From: Ctenosaura bakeri | Taxonomy: Eukaryota; Chordata; Lepidosauria; Squamata; Iguanidae | Length of the DNA stretch: 64,000 nt | Direction of reading: 5' to 3' | Assembly: GCA_948474755.1 (NCBI GenBank) | Contig: CAOLHI010001668.1 | Span: forward strand, 124,001 to 188,000 | Part shown: piece after piece, positions 1 to 12,500 of the stretch | Layout of the letters: each line of letters begins with the position of its first letter | Position numbering within the stretch: position 1 is the first letter of the stretch | Made by a program: the position numbers and the translations under genes | The notes under the pieces: generated by a model | What the model was told of the DNA's origin: nothing | The model's database searches: none | The model's input: only the letters and a program-made list of their open reading frames with translations

Positions 1-1726
<1,726 letters not shown>

Positions 1727-3147
1727 TTATAATAAGCACAGAATTAAAGCATGGAACAAGTTACTGTGAAAAAAATGTAAAGATTCTGAAGTGGCCCATT
1801 TTGCTTCAAGGTATTATTTTGCTTCAAGTCTCAATGATTTTGAGTCATGTTACAGGGAAACTTAAACATTCTGTATATTAGGTTAACTTTAACAAAGAAT
1901 AAGATATTTATATTCAAATATGCAATTCAAAAAGCAAAATGCATTAGCAAACATGTCTGGAGAAATATTTAAAATCTCCAAATGTTAGCTACATACTGGC
2001 ACTACATGTGATGGGGGGAAAAAAAGAAAGAAGCAGACTGCAAACAATTCCTTGTCACCTGATATCTCCTGCTAGGAAAATCTGGAGCAGTGTCATGACC
2101 ATAAGTGCAAGCTGAGAAATCTTATCTCATCTATAAACTCACTAGATGGCCTTAACTAAGCCAACCATCTTGGCCTCAGGTCCAAATTGGCAAAACAAAA
2201 CAAAACAGAAAACCTAAAAACCTATGCAGCTGTGGAAAGAAATACATAATATGTGCATGGTATACTTTGAATGCCACTGATAATTAATAGGACCAGTCAG
2301 AGACAAATCATTATCTCCAAACTTACCTCTATGGAGCGCTTACTATCTTACCAGTTTCCCTGGATTAGCATCTGAAGCCCATGGGGCTGGAAATGCTCAG
2401 AATGGTATTTTGGCACTGCACTCTCATTGGCCTCGCCCCATCATCTCAATCATTCTCCTTGGGAACCCAGAACTTAATACAGATTTTAAACAAAAGGTAC
2501 AATTTGTCTAATTTATTAGATGCTACAGGCCAAAAGTAAGTTCCACATTCTCCTGTTCTTAATGAAAGAACTTACGGCCAAGATCCAACAGCCTCACTTG
2601 TGCAGTGTAGATTTTGCCAGTGTAAGTGTGCCAGGGATCTGCAAGACACAGGCTGTTCCTCTGGGTGTGCAAGAGCTTCCAGGGAAGCTATGACAGCAGC
2701 TAATGACTGATCACAAGGGTGCACCCAGGTGTTGTCTGGCAACACTTGTACACCTGGGGAGGAAGGAGCAGGCCTTTCTTGAAAACTGCAGAAGCTCCTG
2801 CTAGTTTTTCTTTGGAAGCATAAGGGCAGCTGGATGTGAATGTACTCTTGTGATAAATCAGTGCACAGAGGGCAGCACTGCACTTGGAAGCATCTGGCAA
2901 AAAGTGCTGCACTGGATGCTTCCTTCCTCAATGCCTAATAAAGTGCTAATACTAAAGTAATGGGTGGGGGGGGGTTACCCCAGTGTAAGTTACCAACAGC
3001 ATTATAATCCCTAACAACTTAAATTGAGACAAATGGTGTTTTACCTCCTCATGTATTTGGAAGCTAATGAAAAAAATACATTACTGCTCTACCAAAGGGA
3101 AATGTGCCCCAACTCGTTCAAAACAAGTAATGTGAAGAATCTCTGTA

Positions 3148-3166
3148 AACACACACACACACACAC
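3148..3166. repeat. (CA)n microsatellite
   Basis: About nine perfect AC dinucleotide units in EIF2S1 intron 1. Confidence 0.95.
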
Positions 3167-3965
3167 TTACTTAGAAATGTGTCTTAGGAACTGTAGAAAA
3201 CATTAGAAATTATTCTGAGTGACATCACTGGGTTTATATTTTATTTAAAGTCTCTACCACACCTTTTCAAAATAAAAGGCCTCTAAAGCAATTTATGAAG
3301 TTAAGTTTAAAAATGCTGCAGGGAGAACAGAGAAGGAAGTTCTTTCCTATCAGCAATGCTCCATCATTATCTCTCTGTCCCAGCATTCTGTATTTCTGAT
3401 GCAGTTTAATCCCATGGTTCTCTGTTCTTGCCTTTAGAAAACCCATGAAGAACAATACCTTTGCTCCAACACCAGAAGGTACTAAAAGACAGCTATAAGT
3501 GAACGTTGCAAAGGCAGATTATTTTCATGTTACTCAGGTGAATACTTTTATGAAGGAAGCAGCCACTGAGATTATAACAGCAGCAGCAGCTTTCCAAGCT
3601 TTCCACTCCTCTGTCTGGCAATACCAAACTGCAGACCTTACGGTTACAACATCTGGCCAGATTTTTGGACTTTATGTTTCTTCCACCAACTATTTTGAAT
3701 GACAGCTCCCACAGCAGGCAGGACTTCTGGGAGCTGGTCTAAAACAGTTGGAGGACCAAGGGTTTACCACACCTTCCCAAATTTTTGTACCACCTAATAT
3801 AATGGAAGAGTCCTGAGGAACTCAGAAACATATCCACTTCCGTGGTGCTCTGGCTGGTCCTGCCCAAAGGTGGGCAATGCACAATATTGTCCAGCTGTGG
3901 ATCATGCAAGAAACACAGCTCAGGCACATTCCAGATGGCAAAGCACCTGAAGTTCCCAAATAAAT

Positions 3966-4195
3966 GGGAGCCCTGGTGGCGCAGTGGTTAAATGCCAGTA
4001 CTGCAAGCCACAAGGTTGTGAGTTCGATCCTGCCGGGCTCCAAGGTTGACTCAGCCTTCCATCCTTCCGCAGGTCGGTAAAATGAGTACCCAGCTTGTTG
4101 GGGGCATGTATAGAAAAATGTATCGAAATACATGCTAAGTTGTTTGCCGCCTCGATCCATATGGAGAGGCGGGATACAAATAAATAAATAAATAA
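3966..4195 (+). mobile_element. tRNA-derived SINE with L2-like 3' tail
   Basis: The 5' part has RNA polymerase III promoter boxes typical of a tRNA-derived SINE: an A box (TGGCGCAGTGG) near 3973 and a B box (GGTTGTGAGTTCGATCC) near 4014. The body includes a CTTCCGCAGGTCGGTAAAAT block. The 3' part, GAGAGGCGGGATACAAATAA followed by (AATA)n, resembles a LINE-2/CR1-type tail. The same 3' tail recurs at 5777-5865 (plus) and 26955-27105 (minus), so this is a family in this genome. Confidence 0.8.
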
Positions 4196-4349
4196 AAATA
4201 ATGGGAAGACAACGAACAATTATCCCATAATGGGAATGGGGAGGGGGAGGGGGACGTGAGCTGTAAGCCTGTGGGGTAGAGCAGATCCATTAAACCAGTT
4301 ACTGAATAAGTCAACACTTAGGTAAATCCAAAGGACCCAACAGTTCTAC

Positions 4350-5110
4350 TCCAGTTGCGACCAACAACAGGATGCAGGCGATGCCTTCCCCGCAAGCAAC
4401 AGAGGGGAAAACGTACCAGACGCGGCCATTTGGAGAACGCCGCCCAGAGGAGCGCTTCTCCCTCCCTACACCCGGGGACGACATGGCCGTCCCCACCACC
4501 ACATCGCCACAGAACACCAGCCCCTCTGGACGGCCATCTGCGGGTCTTTCCCCGGCTCCCGAGGCACCCAAGGCAGGGCTTCTGTGACCAAACACAGCCG
4601 GAGGCGGCGGGGTGGGCGCAGGGGGCGCTTTTGTGACATAACCTGAGCCTAACCTCGGTCAAGGGAGGGAAAACGCGGTTCAGAAGCGGCGGTGGCGCCC
4701 ATGGAAAGGGGAGCCCCCCCCCGGGCCCCCACAATTTCAAACCGAGGGGGCTCCCAGCCCCCGGGGAGAGGGCGGCTTCCTCGTCTCTGGTGGGGCGGCC
4801 CGGCGACAGGCCCAACGCCCGCCGCCGCCGCCGCCCCCTTCCCCCGTCAGGCCAGCTTTGGCGGCGGCGCAGAGGCTGCTCAGCGTGCCGGGCGGCACAG
4901 GAAGAGGCCGCAGGGCCACAGGCGGCCCCTCCTTCCCCCGTTACCTGCCTGTTTCACGGGCCCCGCTGGCTGCGCTCCGGGCTGGGGTCTCTCGGCCGAC
5001 TGCACGAATCCGCCTCTCGTCACGGCGTGTACTCCGCCTCAAACTGCGCAGCCGCCATCCCGCCCCTTCCTGTTGGCCTGCGACCGGAAGCAGTTGCAAA
5101 TAGTTGTGTT
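4350..5110. promoter_or_regulatory. CpG-rich block, probable EIF2S1 promoter/CpG island
   Basis: Strongly GC- and CpG-rich DNA in an AT-rich neighbourhood, with Sp1-like G-strings and ETS-like sites (GACCGGAAGC near 5082, CCCTTCCTG near 5065). It lies upstream of EIF2S1 on the minus strand and ends where a plausible 5' untranslated exon with a good donor is found. Open frames on both strands here come from high GC and are not proposed as genes. Confidence 0.65.
4945..5080 (-). other. EIF2S1: Candidate EIF2S1 5' untranslated exon 1
   Basis: On the minus strand the sequence ends in AAACAGGCAG followed by GTAACG, a strong splice donor, at 4944-4943. The first coding exon has an acceptor one base before the ATG, so an upstream untranslated exon is required. 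This CpG-rich position with ETS sites just upstream is the best candidate. The exact start is unknown; 5080 is an estimate. Inference only. Confidence 0.45.
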
Positions 5111-5138
5111 TGTAAATCTATGCCACTATTAGAGGGTT

Positions 5139-5153
5139 TTTTTTTTTTTTTAA
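5139..5153. repeat. Poly(T) tract
   Basis: Run of about 15 T at the edge of the CpG-rich block. Confidence 0.85.
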
Positions 5154-5276
5154 GGGAGTCAGCCGCTTTAAGGTAACTTTCCTGGCTTTTCCAGGTCTCA
5201 GCGAAGCAGCTTTTCCATACAGAGATAAGAAAAATGGAGGGCGATGACGCCAGTCTTTTAGACACGAGGCGATTGG

Positions 5277-5421
5277 GGCCATTTCCGCACAAGACCGTTA
5301 GAGCGCTTTCACTCCACTTTCAACGTTCTGTGGAATGCTGGGGCTTGCAGTGTAGGGAGGGGCCCCTGAGGATGTTGAAAGTGGAGTCATAGCACCGTTA
5401 ACACCTAGTGAGGAAACGGCC
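5277..5421. mobile_element. Fold-back MITE, copy 1
   Basis: The termini are complementary (left GGCCATTTCCGCAC, right GTGAGGAAACGGCC). The interior repeats the inverted motif CACTTTCAAC / GTTGAAAGTG around a GGGAGGGGCCCCT centre. It shares termini and interior with copies at 5866-6064 and 6612-6791. The arms are diverged and the spacer shortened, so it is older than the 6612 copy. No target-site duplication is obvious. The superfamily is not determined. Confidence 0.75.
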
Positions 5422-5776
5422 AGGGCTGTGGCTTCCTGGACCGAGAGGATCCACCTGCGACGCCGTTTTCCTCTTTTGCCGTTGGCTTATTGGTCATTGT
5501 ATACCTGTGGGCCTCCTGTTTAGTTTGTCCAGTGCTCTAAAAGTCACACACAAGCGGCTGACTTGTCTTCACATGTCGCTTCGGGTCTCCTCACAGGCAA
5601 CTGCTTGGCCACCCTGAGTGTTTTAGACCACGGCGCCCACAACTCCTGGCAATCAGCGATGGTAACTGTGGCTGGTGGAAGCTCAAGTCCAAAATATTTG
5701 GAGGGCAGAGAGCTTCCTCGTCACCTTGGGCCGGGCTCTTCTCATGTAAAGTCTCGTGATTGTTTCTTGGGCCATT

Positions 5777-5865
5777 TCTGTATAGAAATGTATCGAAATA
5801 CATGCTATTTGTAAGTTGTTCGCCACCTCGATCCATATGGAGAGGCGGGATACAAATAAATAAAT
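5777..5865 (+). mobile_element. SINE 3' tail fragment
   Basis: Matches the 3' half of the SINE at 3966-4195: GTATCGAAATACATGC, then the CTCGATCCATATGGAGAGGC block, then (AAATA)n. The tRNA-like head is missing. It directly abuts the fold-back element that begins near 5866. Confidence 0.8.
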
Positions 5866-6064
5866 ACATTTCTGCCCAACACTGTTATAGGGCTATTATT
5901 CCGCTTTCAGCCTCCTATGGAATCCTGGGGTTTGCAGTTTAGGGAGGGGCATTTAGAATTCTCAGCCAGGGAGTTCTTTGGCCTCAGGAAACTACAAACC
6001 CCAGAATTCCACAGGAGGTTGAAAGTGGAATAATAGCACTATGACAGACTAATGCAGAAAGGCC
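5866..6064. mobile_element. Fold-back MITE, copy 2
   Basis: Long imperfect inverted repeat. The left arm carries TATTCCGCTTTCAGCCTCCT and AATCCTGGGGTTTGCAGTTT; the right arm carries the complements, ending GCAGAAAGGCC. It belongs to the same family as 5277-5421 and the perfect palindrome at 6612-6791, but has a longer, non-complementary centre. Confidence 0.75.
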
Positions 6065-6103
6065 CTCAGAAGCTAGTGTGCTTCCTGATACGGTATTATT
6101 AAT

Positions 6104-6128
6104 TATCATCATCATCGTCGTCGTCATC
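6104..6128. repeat. (ATC)n/(GTC)n microsatellite
   Basis: Short run of ATC units changing to GTC units between the fold-back element and the ATP6V1D promoter. Confidence 0.85.
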
Positions 6129-6244
6129 CCTGGATTCAACATATCAAACTGCGCTTCTTTTCCTTTGCTTTATTTCCATTTTTTTTTAAACCCCAGAGTT
6201 AGTCTTTCACTTCCTGGTGTAGCTCTACGTTTTTGACCGTGCCG

Positions 6245-6254
6245 TACACGTGAC
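6245..6254. promoter_or_regulatory. E-box / partial CLEAR site
   Basis: TACACGTGAC: a CACGTG core with a TGAC flank on one side, bHLH-zip (TFEB/MiT) type. Confidence 0.5.
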
Positions 6255-6377
6255 TTCCGCTCTGGGAGGACTGCGGCCGGCCGAGCAGAGGGAGCCGCTT
6301 TCTCGCCGGCGAGGGGGCGGGGCCGAGTCGCGGAAAGCGGAACTGGGGGCCGCGGGTGCCCTTGGCAACCGAGCGGA

Positions 6378-6387
6378 GTCACGTGAC
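6378..6387. promoter_or_regulatory. Perfect CLEAR motif
   Basis: GTCACGTGAC, exactly the palindromic CLEAR element bound by TFEB/TFE3 at lysosomal and V-ATPase genes. It sits about 90 bp upstream of the ATP6V1D ATG. The match is seen in the sequence; control by TFEB is inferred from what is known of V-ATPase genes. Confidence 0.7.
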
Positions 6388-6469
6388 GGGTCCGGGCGGC
6401 CAGCTTCATTTTTGAGGGCGGCCGGGAGAGGCTTCGCTGCAGTGATCGTCGTCCGCCGCTCCTGCCAGG

Positions 6470-6510
6470 ATGTCGGGCAAGGACAGGATCGAGATCTTCC
6501 CTTCGCGGAT
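6470..6510 (+). CDS. ATP6V1D: ATP6V1D exon 1 (coding part)
   Basis: Encodes [13 protein letters not shown] plus two bases of Met14 (CGG AT), followed by a perfect GTGAGT donor. The start lies in GCCAGGATGT, an acceptable Kozak context (A at -3 relative to GGATG is weak). Residues match the conserved N-terminus of subunit D. Confidence 0.95.
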
Positions 6511-9500
6511 GTGAGTCGTGCTCTTTGGTCTCCCTCCCGAGCTCGTTTTGGTGATGATGCGCTTGGCTGCCTTTGCCTGCGGCCCTGGGAAACCTGCCTC
6601 TGGTTCACCCCGGCCATTTCCGCACTAGCCTGTTATAGCGCGATGATTCCACTTTCAACCTCCTCTGGAATCCTGGGGCTTGCAGTTTCGGGAGGGGCCG
6701 GCCGGCCCCTCCCGAAACTGCAAGCCCCAGGATTCCAGAGGAGGTTGAAAGTGGAATCATCGCGCTATAACAGGCTAGTGCGGAAATGGCCCCAGAATTA
6801 AATCATGTGTTCTCATAGATGGGCTTTATGGCACATCATAGGCCTGTTCAAGATCCTCAGGCAGCCACTCCTTGAGCAGGGTTGGAAATCTTTGGCTTGA
6901 CACCTGCTTAACTGGGGTGACAAGAACGGTGGGAAGAGTGATTGAGGGATGAAAGTGTTGTTACCTGTCATTAGAGGACCCTTTCCTCCTATTCTGACAA
7001 ACAGGGCCTCCAGGCCTGAGGAAATGGGGAAGTGAAAAAAAATGTTATTTCCAGGTCAGACAGCAAATGCTTTGTCATATAGTCAGATGCCACTGACATC
7101 TATGGAACAAGATTGTCATTGGATCTGGACACTTGGGACATGCCATAGCATGGTTACTGGAGCATGAATTTTAAAATATTTTGTCAAAGTTCTCTTACAT
7201 TTTGAACAGCAAAGAGGAAACTGAATATCTGGTATTTTGATTCGCTGTTCTCATTTTCGTGCCGTTCAGTCCTATCCTATCTTTTTAGTAGGAGTTACTC
7301 CAGGAAGTTGTGGATGGGATTGCAACTCTGCAATATAAGCTTCCTATTGAAATAAGTTAGATGTACATAAGCCTGTTGATTTCAGTGGGTTTAGATGTGC
7401 CTAACCAACTCTGCAGAATCTTTAAGCCTTTAGTCCAGAAAGAACTGAATTAAGTATTTTTAATTTGTGGCAGAATTATGCTGGGAAAATTACAATCAGC
7501 CCTCCACATTTATGAGTTTCACTTTTGCAGATTTGATTATTCGTGGATTATTTGCTGTTGCCTCTACTGTTGCCCGATGCCATTTTTAATAGGGACTGCA
7601 AGCCTCGTGAGACTGAGAAAGTGCGAACAACGCTAGTAAGTCGCTATTAAAAATGGTGTGAGGTAGCACCAGAGGTGGCAGTAAGCCCCACCAGCCACCC
7701 TCTTCTGCCCTGTGAAGGAACCCTGATGCCTCAGAGGAATCCACAATGGGTTGAATATGGTGATCATACTTATTTTGTGTGTTACATATGGTATGGGAGG
7801 GCCTAGAATTATTCATGGTTTTTTTTACTTTGACGGGGGTCCTGTGCCTCTAACCCTAGCAAATGTGGAGGGATGACTGTAACGAAATATGCTGTTATTG
7901 GCTCTGGTCTCTTGGAATACAGTTTTGTTAAATGTCCATCTGCTGATAATATTTGACTGCAGAATCAGGAGACCTAGAATAAGTATTAGGATTTGTCCTA
8001 ATACATAAGAGGTCTGATCTTACTGATATAAATGTGCATAGGAAGTTGGCTTATACTGCGTCAAACTAAAGGTTCTTCTGGACCAGTCTTGTTAATAGTT
8101 GCTCTCAACATGGCATTTTCCAGATATTGTAGAGTACAGCTGCTGTTGGTTCCAGCCAGCATGAGTTTTGTCATTATATAATTGAACAATAGATCTTCTC
8201 AAAGTGATTTTCTTCCTTTTAAGATAATCTCCAATAGGAAACTTCAATTTTGAGTTCTTTCCTGAAAATGTAACTTGTTTTGGCTAATAGAAAAATTAAA
8301 TAAACAGACTAAGGTTAATAAAATTATTAAGAACTTTGTTCTTCCTGCCTTGTGAAGGAGACTATGATCTGTTCCTGGTTTATAACTAGGATGTCATGAC
8401 ATTCTTGATGGTAAACAGTACCTTGTTTAAATGAATACATGCTGTTCTGCTGAATCTTGTTCCAACTAGTCACTGAGGTAGACGGAGACAGAGAAAGAGT
8501 GGAACAAACCAGTTAGTGCAGAAATGCAAAGGCCACACTTTTGCCTCCATTAACATTTCCTTAAGCTGCTTTTGCCTCTGAGGATCATTCTATGATTAAA
8601 CTCAAACCTTCTGAGAGCTGACATGAAATCTCCACACTCAGAATTCTGAGTGCTGTTCAAAATTACATAACTTTTGGGGTTTCAGTTACCTTAAGAAGGT
8701 CATAGACAGCATGCCATTTGTGAATGGACACAGCAGTTATCTAAGTGGCAGATATAGGTTGCATGCAGCTTGCATATAGAAACTATAGCTTTCATACAGA
8801 TACTTGATCACCATATTGCTAATTTTTAAGTTATTATTATTCAGTTACTTTATCCAGGTATAAATATGCATAGTACTGTGGTATCATTTTAACAGCCATG
8901 GTTTCAACCAATTCAGCCTAAGATTTGTTGTTTGGAATTCTTTCTTCCAGGGAACTCTAATCCTGCAGTTTAGATGGATGGTCTAGAGAATTCTGTGTAT
9001 GTTGCCAAACTACAAATCCTAGAATTCTGTAAGATGGAATCATTGCAGTTGAAGTGGGATCAAACTGTTATAATTATGCAGTATGGATTTCACCCCAGGG
9101 ATGATGGCTTTCTAAAATGGATTTCAGTTTAGAACAAAGAGAATACAATGTTGCTTTCCTTTGCTTGTTTTGAATAATAGTATAGAAGGTCAATAATGCT
9201 GAATTTATTTGTCAGTTTATTAGTGGGGGACATATATGGTTGTCCAGTTCTGAAGTTCTTTCAACATTTCTGAATATTGTGGGTGCTTCCCTGCAAAAAG
9301 AAGACTTGTAGTCCTTGCTTATTTTTTGCAGGCTTACCCTTTCTTGTAAGTGTATTTAAGTTTGCAGGCTAGGGCTTCAATCTCCTATATACTTATGCAA
9401 GAATCCAGTTCATTGAACACAATATGGTTTATTTCAGAATAAACAGGCATGCTGTCAGTCATGTGTCCTAAGTGTATGCTGAGCTTCTGTGAATTCTAGA

Positions 9501-12500
9501 AGGCTGTCTCATTGTTAAGAATGAGAAACACTCTTGTCTCTCCTTGTTTGTCTGAAGTGATAGAAGCAAAAAGTATCTTATGTACTTCTGATTTGGGGCA
9601 GGGCTCAGACCATCATGAAAGCGCGTTTGAAAGGCGCTCAGACAGGCCGCAACCTCTTGAAGAAAAAATCTGATGCTCTGACTTTGCGATTCCGGCAGAT
9701 TCTGAAGAAAATCATTGAGGTGAGTGGCATAGCCAAAGTGAATTTTGCTCATAATTTTTTTTAAAAATACCCACACTACAATTAACCTTCAAAAGAATGC
9801 CCCGTTTTGTTGTATTTGCAGACAAAGATGTTGATGGGCGAAGTAATGAGAGAAGCTGCTTTTTCACTTGCTGAGGCAAAGTTCACAGCTGGAGACTTCA
9901 GGTAAGGCTCAAATTTGAAGCATGGTAGGAGGCATCCAGGTACTACATCTGACCTCTCTTTCCCAGAAAATGAACTCTGGGCCCACCTTGTGGAAGAGAA
10001 AGGAAAATTGTGTAGGAAAGCCTACAAAAAGAAAAAAAAAATACAAATTCTGTTTAAGTGTATTTTATTTTTTCTGGGCTTGCCAACATAAATAAGGATT
10101 AGAAGAGCACTCTTGGGAGGAAGCAGACCTTTTGTCGCCCATACCAGAAAAAACATTTGAATTTTTGTGGCTTTATGTTATACAAAGAGGTGTGGATTAT
10201 TCTTTATTCCACCGAGTATGGCCACAGTGCATCAGAGGATGTTTGGAAGAGCTGCAATCAACATGAATTGGCATGGCTAACTGCTTTAATATTATTGAAG
10301 GAAAGAAGCATTAATGTGGCTTTAGAAACAATTTACACCTCTAAACATTTGAGTGCCTGTTTTCTATAGACAACACATCCTACTTATCACATTTGTGGAT
10401 TAAAAAAGCATTATAGCGTCAGTAGCTTGTCCCATTAGTTTGTTTTAGTATCTGACAAAGCACAACTTCCTATGGTGTGATTCTTCATAGTGTGTCAAGT
10501 TATTGTGTCTTACTTACCTTTTCATAGGAGTAACTCCATAAGCAGAGCCAGGGTAGTGTAGTAGTTTGAGTGTTGGGGTAGGATTTGAATCCCTGCTTGG
10601 CCATGGAAACATGCTAGGTGACCTTGGGCAGGTCACACCCTCTCAGCCTCAGAGTATGGCAGTGGCAACCCCCCTCTGAACAAATCTTGCCAAGAAACCC
10701 CATGGTTGCCATAAATTGGAAATGATCTGAAGGCACATAAGAACAAGTACAATCTCTGTAAGTGGAACTAGCTTCTGAAAAGACATATGTTGAGTTATAA
10801 AATATGTGCTAGAGGCAGGTTTTAAAAACTGTGTTATGATGCTTTGTTAGTATGACTGTTATAACCTCTGGAAAATTAAGCAAAATAATTGACAAATGTT
10901 TGTGCACATCCTTTTGAGAATGTATTGTTTATAATAATATTGCAAAATGAAGAATTTTCTTCTTTCTGCAGTACTACTGTGATTCAGAATGTAAACAAAG
11001 CACAAGTCAAGATCAGAGCAAAGAAAGACAATGTAGCAGGTCAGTATGTCATAGACCAGCAGTAATCAAAAGAATGGTAGTGGGGGTGTTGTAAAATGTC
11101 TGCTGCAGGGTGTGAACAATCACACTATACACTACTGGAACAGAACATCATTTTAAGAAAGCAAAGTGATAAGGCTAGAAGACAAGTAATTTGCCCTGGA
11201 ATCTGTTTATGAGGCACAGGGGGGATCTAAAACCGGAAGCCACACCCTTGGATCCAGGGTTTGCTACTTTAGCCTGTTTCACTGAAGACAAACCTATTAA
11301 TCCCCTATTTGTTTCTGCCTAAGTTTCCCCAAAAACTAGTGTACCAGTCATGCACACATGTTCACCCTTTCAATCCCAAGATCACTACCCAGACAAGCTC
11401 TTGTTATTACATCTTCTTCATCACCATCTGCCCTGCCCTCCAGCCTGATATTTATTTTTACTATCCTCCCCCTTTTCACTGAGGTACAAGCACAGCTACT
11501 TGATAGTAATCTCTTTTCCAGAGAGGAGATTTAATTGGAGATTCCCAGCAGAGAGGAAAGAGTTGATTAGTCTCTTACTTTTCTCTGCTGTTAGTGTTTT
11601 CCTCTTACTTTTTGTTCTCTTTCCTGTGATTGTTGGTGAGTTAGAATGGTAGGATGCCTGAACAGTTGACATGAACACTGTAGGAAAAACTGAAGAGAAA
11701 CTGGGACTCAACAGCCATTATAGTTCATAATCTAACAGTAATGGGATAAAAACAATGATGATATAGTTGTAGGTCTTGATAATACCTTGCTGGAGAGGAA
11801 ACTCCAGGAAACTCCTAGGAAAGCCTTAACGTTTTGTGAATACAAGTTTGCATTGTTTAAAATATTAATAATATTTTGTTTTTACAACTGATTTGCAATT
11901 CCTCTCTACCCATCAACTTCTAGTGCCACTCTGAACCTGTTTTGAGCTATAAATTATGTGCTTTCCCTTAATGCAAATTTCTTTTCACACTTTTATTATT
12001 AAGGAAAAGGAAGGTATAGAAAAGAGAAAGGTAATGTAAAGTGATAGCAGAGTGAAAAGAAAAAGAGCAAAAAAGTAAAAAGAGGATACAAAAAGTTGTA
12101 GTTGTTCATTTGTTTATGTGGTTTGTGTGTTCCAGTTGTCGTTAGCAAGTTTTTTCATTCCCCTTATAGTTCAAGGTAGCTATGCCAAATTATTTGACAT
12201 TTGTCCCTTTTTTGTAATATAATAGAATAGCTTCTTATGGGCTGCTAAAACTTAGGAACATGTATTTTTTTCATTTAAAAATATTTTATGCATTTGCTTG
12301 TAGTAATAGCATGAACAGGTTGCTTACCTGTAACTGTGGTTCTTCGAGTGGTCATCTGTGCCATCATACACTAGGAGCTTTAGCGCCTGCGCGGAGCGTT
12401 GGAAACTTCTAGAGCTTGTTCGCTTGGCGGGAACCCCTCCCCCCCGCCGGCGCGCATGCTCCTCCCGCCGAGCAACGGTTTTCCCCAGTTCTGTCGTCCG

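Larger units (their letters stand above)
6230..6469 (+). promoter_or_regulatory. ATP6V1D: ATP6V1D promoter / 5' UTR, CpG-rich
   Basis: CpG-rich sequence immediately upstream of the ATP6V1D start codon. It contains two CACGTG E-boxes, a GC box (GGGGGCGGGGCC near 6312) and an RFX/X-box-like palindrome (GGTGCCCTTGGCAACC at 6355-6370). No TATA box is seen. The transcription start is not determined. It is separate from the EIF2S1 CpG block by about 1.1 kb filled mainly with mobile elements. Confidence 0.75.
6511..9601 (+). other. ATP6V1D: ATP6V1D intron 1
   Basis: 3.1 kb intron. It contains the perfect fold-back palindrome (6612-6791), a TA-flanked inverted-repeat MITE (7491-7881) and a diverged fold-back copy (about 8935-9095). 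The remaining stretches (6800-7490, 7890-8930, 9100-9600) show no feature I recognise. Confidence 0.8.

Noticed and set aside
2572..2931. 119-codon minus-strand frame in EIF2S1 intron 1
   Set aside because: No recognisable domain, overlapped by another frame, no splice context; treated as chance.
3148..3166. Repeats with CRISPR-like spacing
   Set aside because: Only simple microsatellites and dispersed transposons are found; there are no regularly spaced repeats, and the DNA is vertebrate.
3980..4040. Possible tRNA gene (A and B boxes)
   Set aside because: It is the head of a SINE: no cloverleaf-complete tRNA, a long SINE body and LINE-like tail follow, and related copies exist nearby.
4311..5176. 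Several 60-165 codon frames on both strands in the CpG-rich block
   Set aside because: Composition-driven (Pro, Arg, Gly, Ala rich), overlapping on both strands, no homology recognised; the block fits a promoter.
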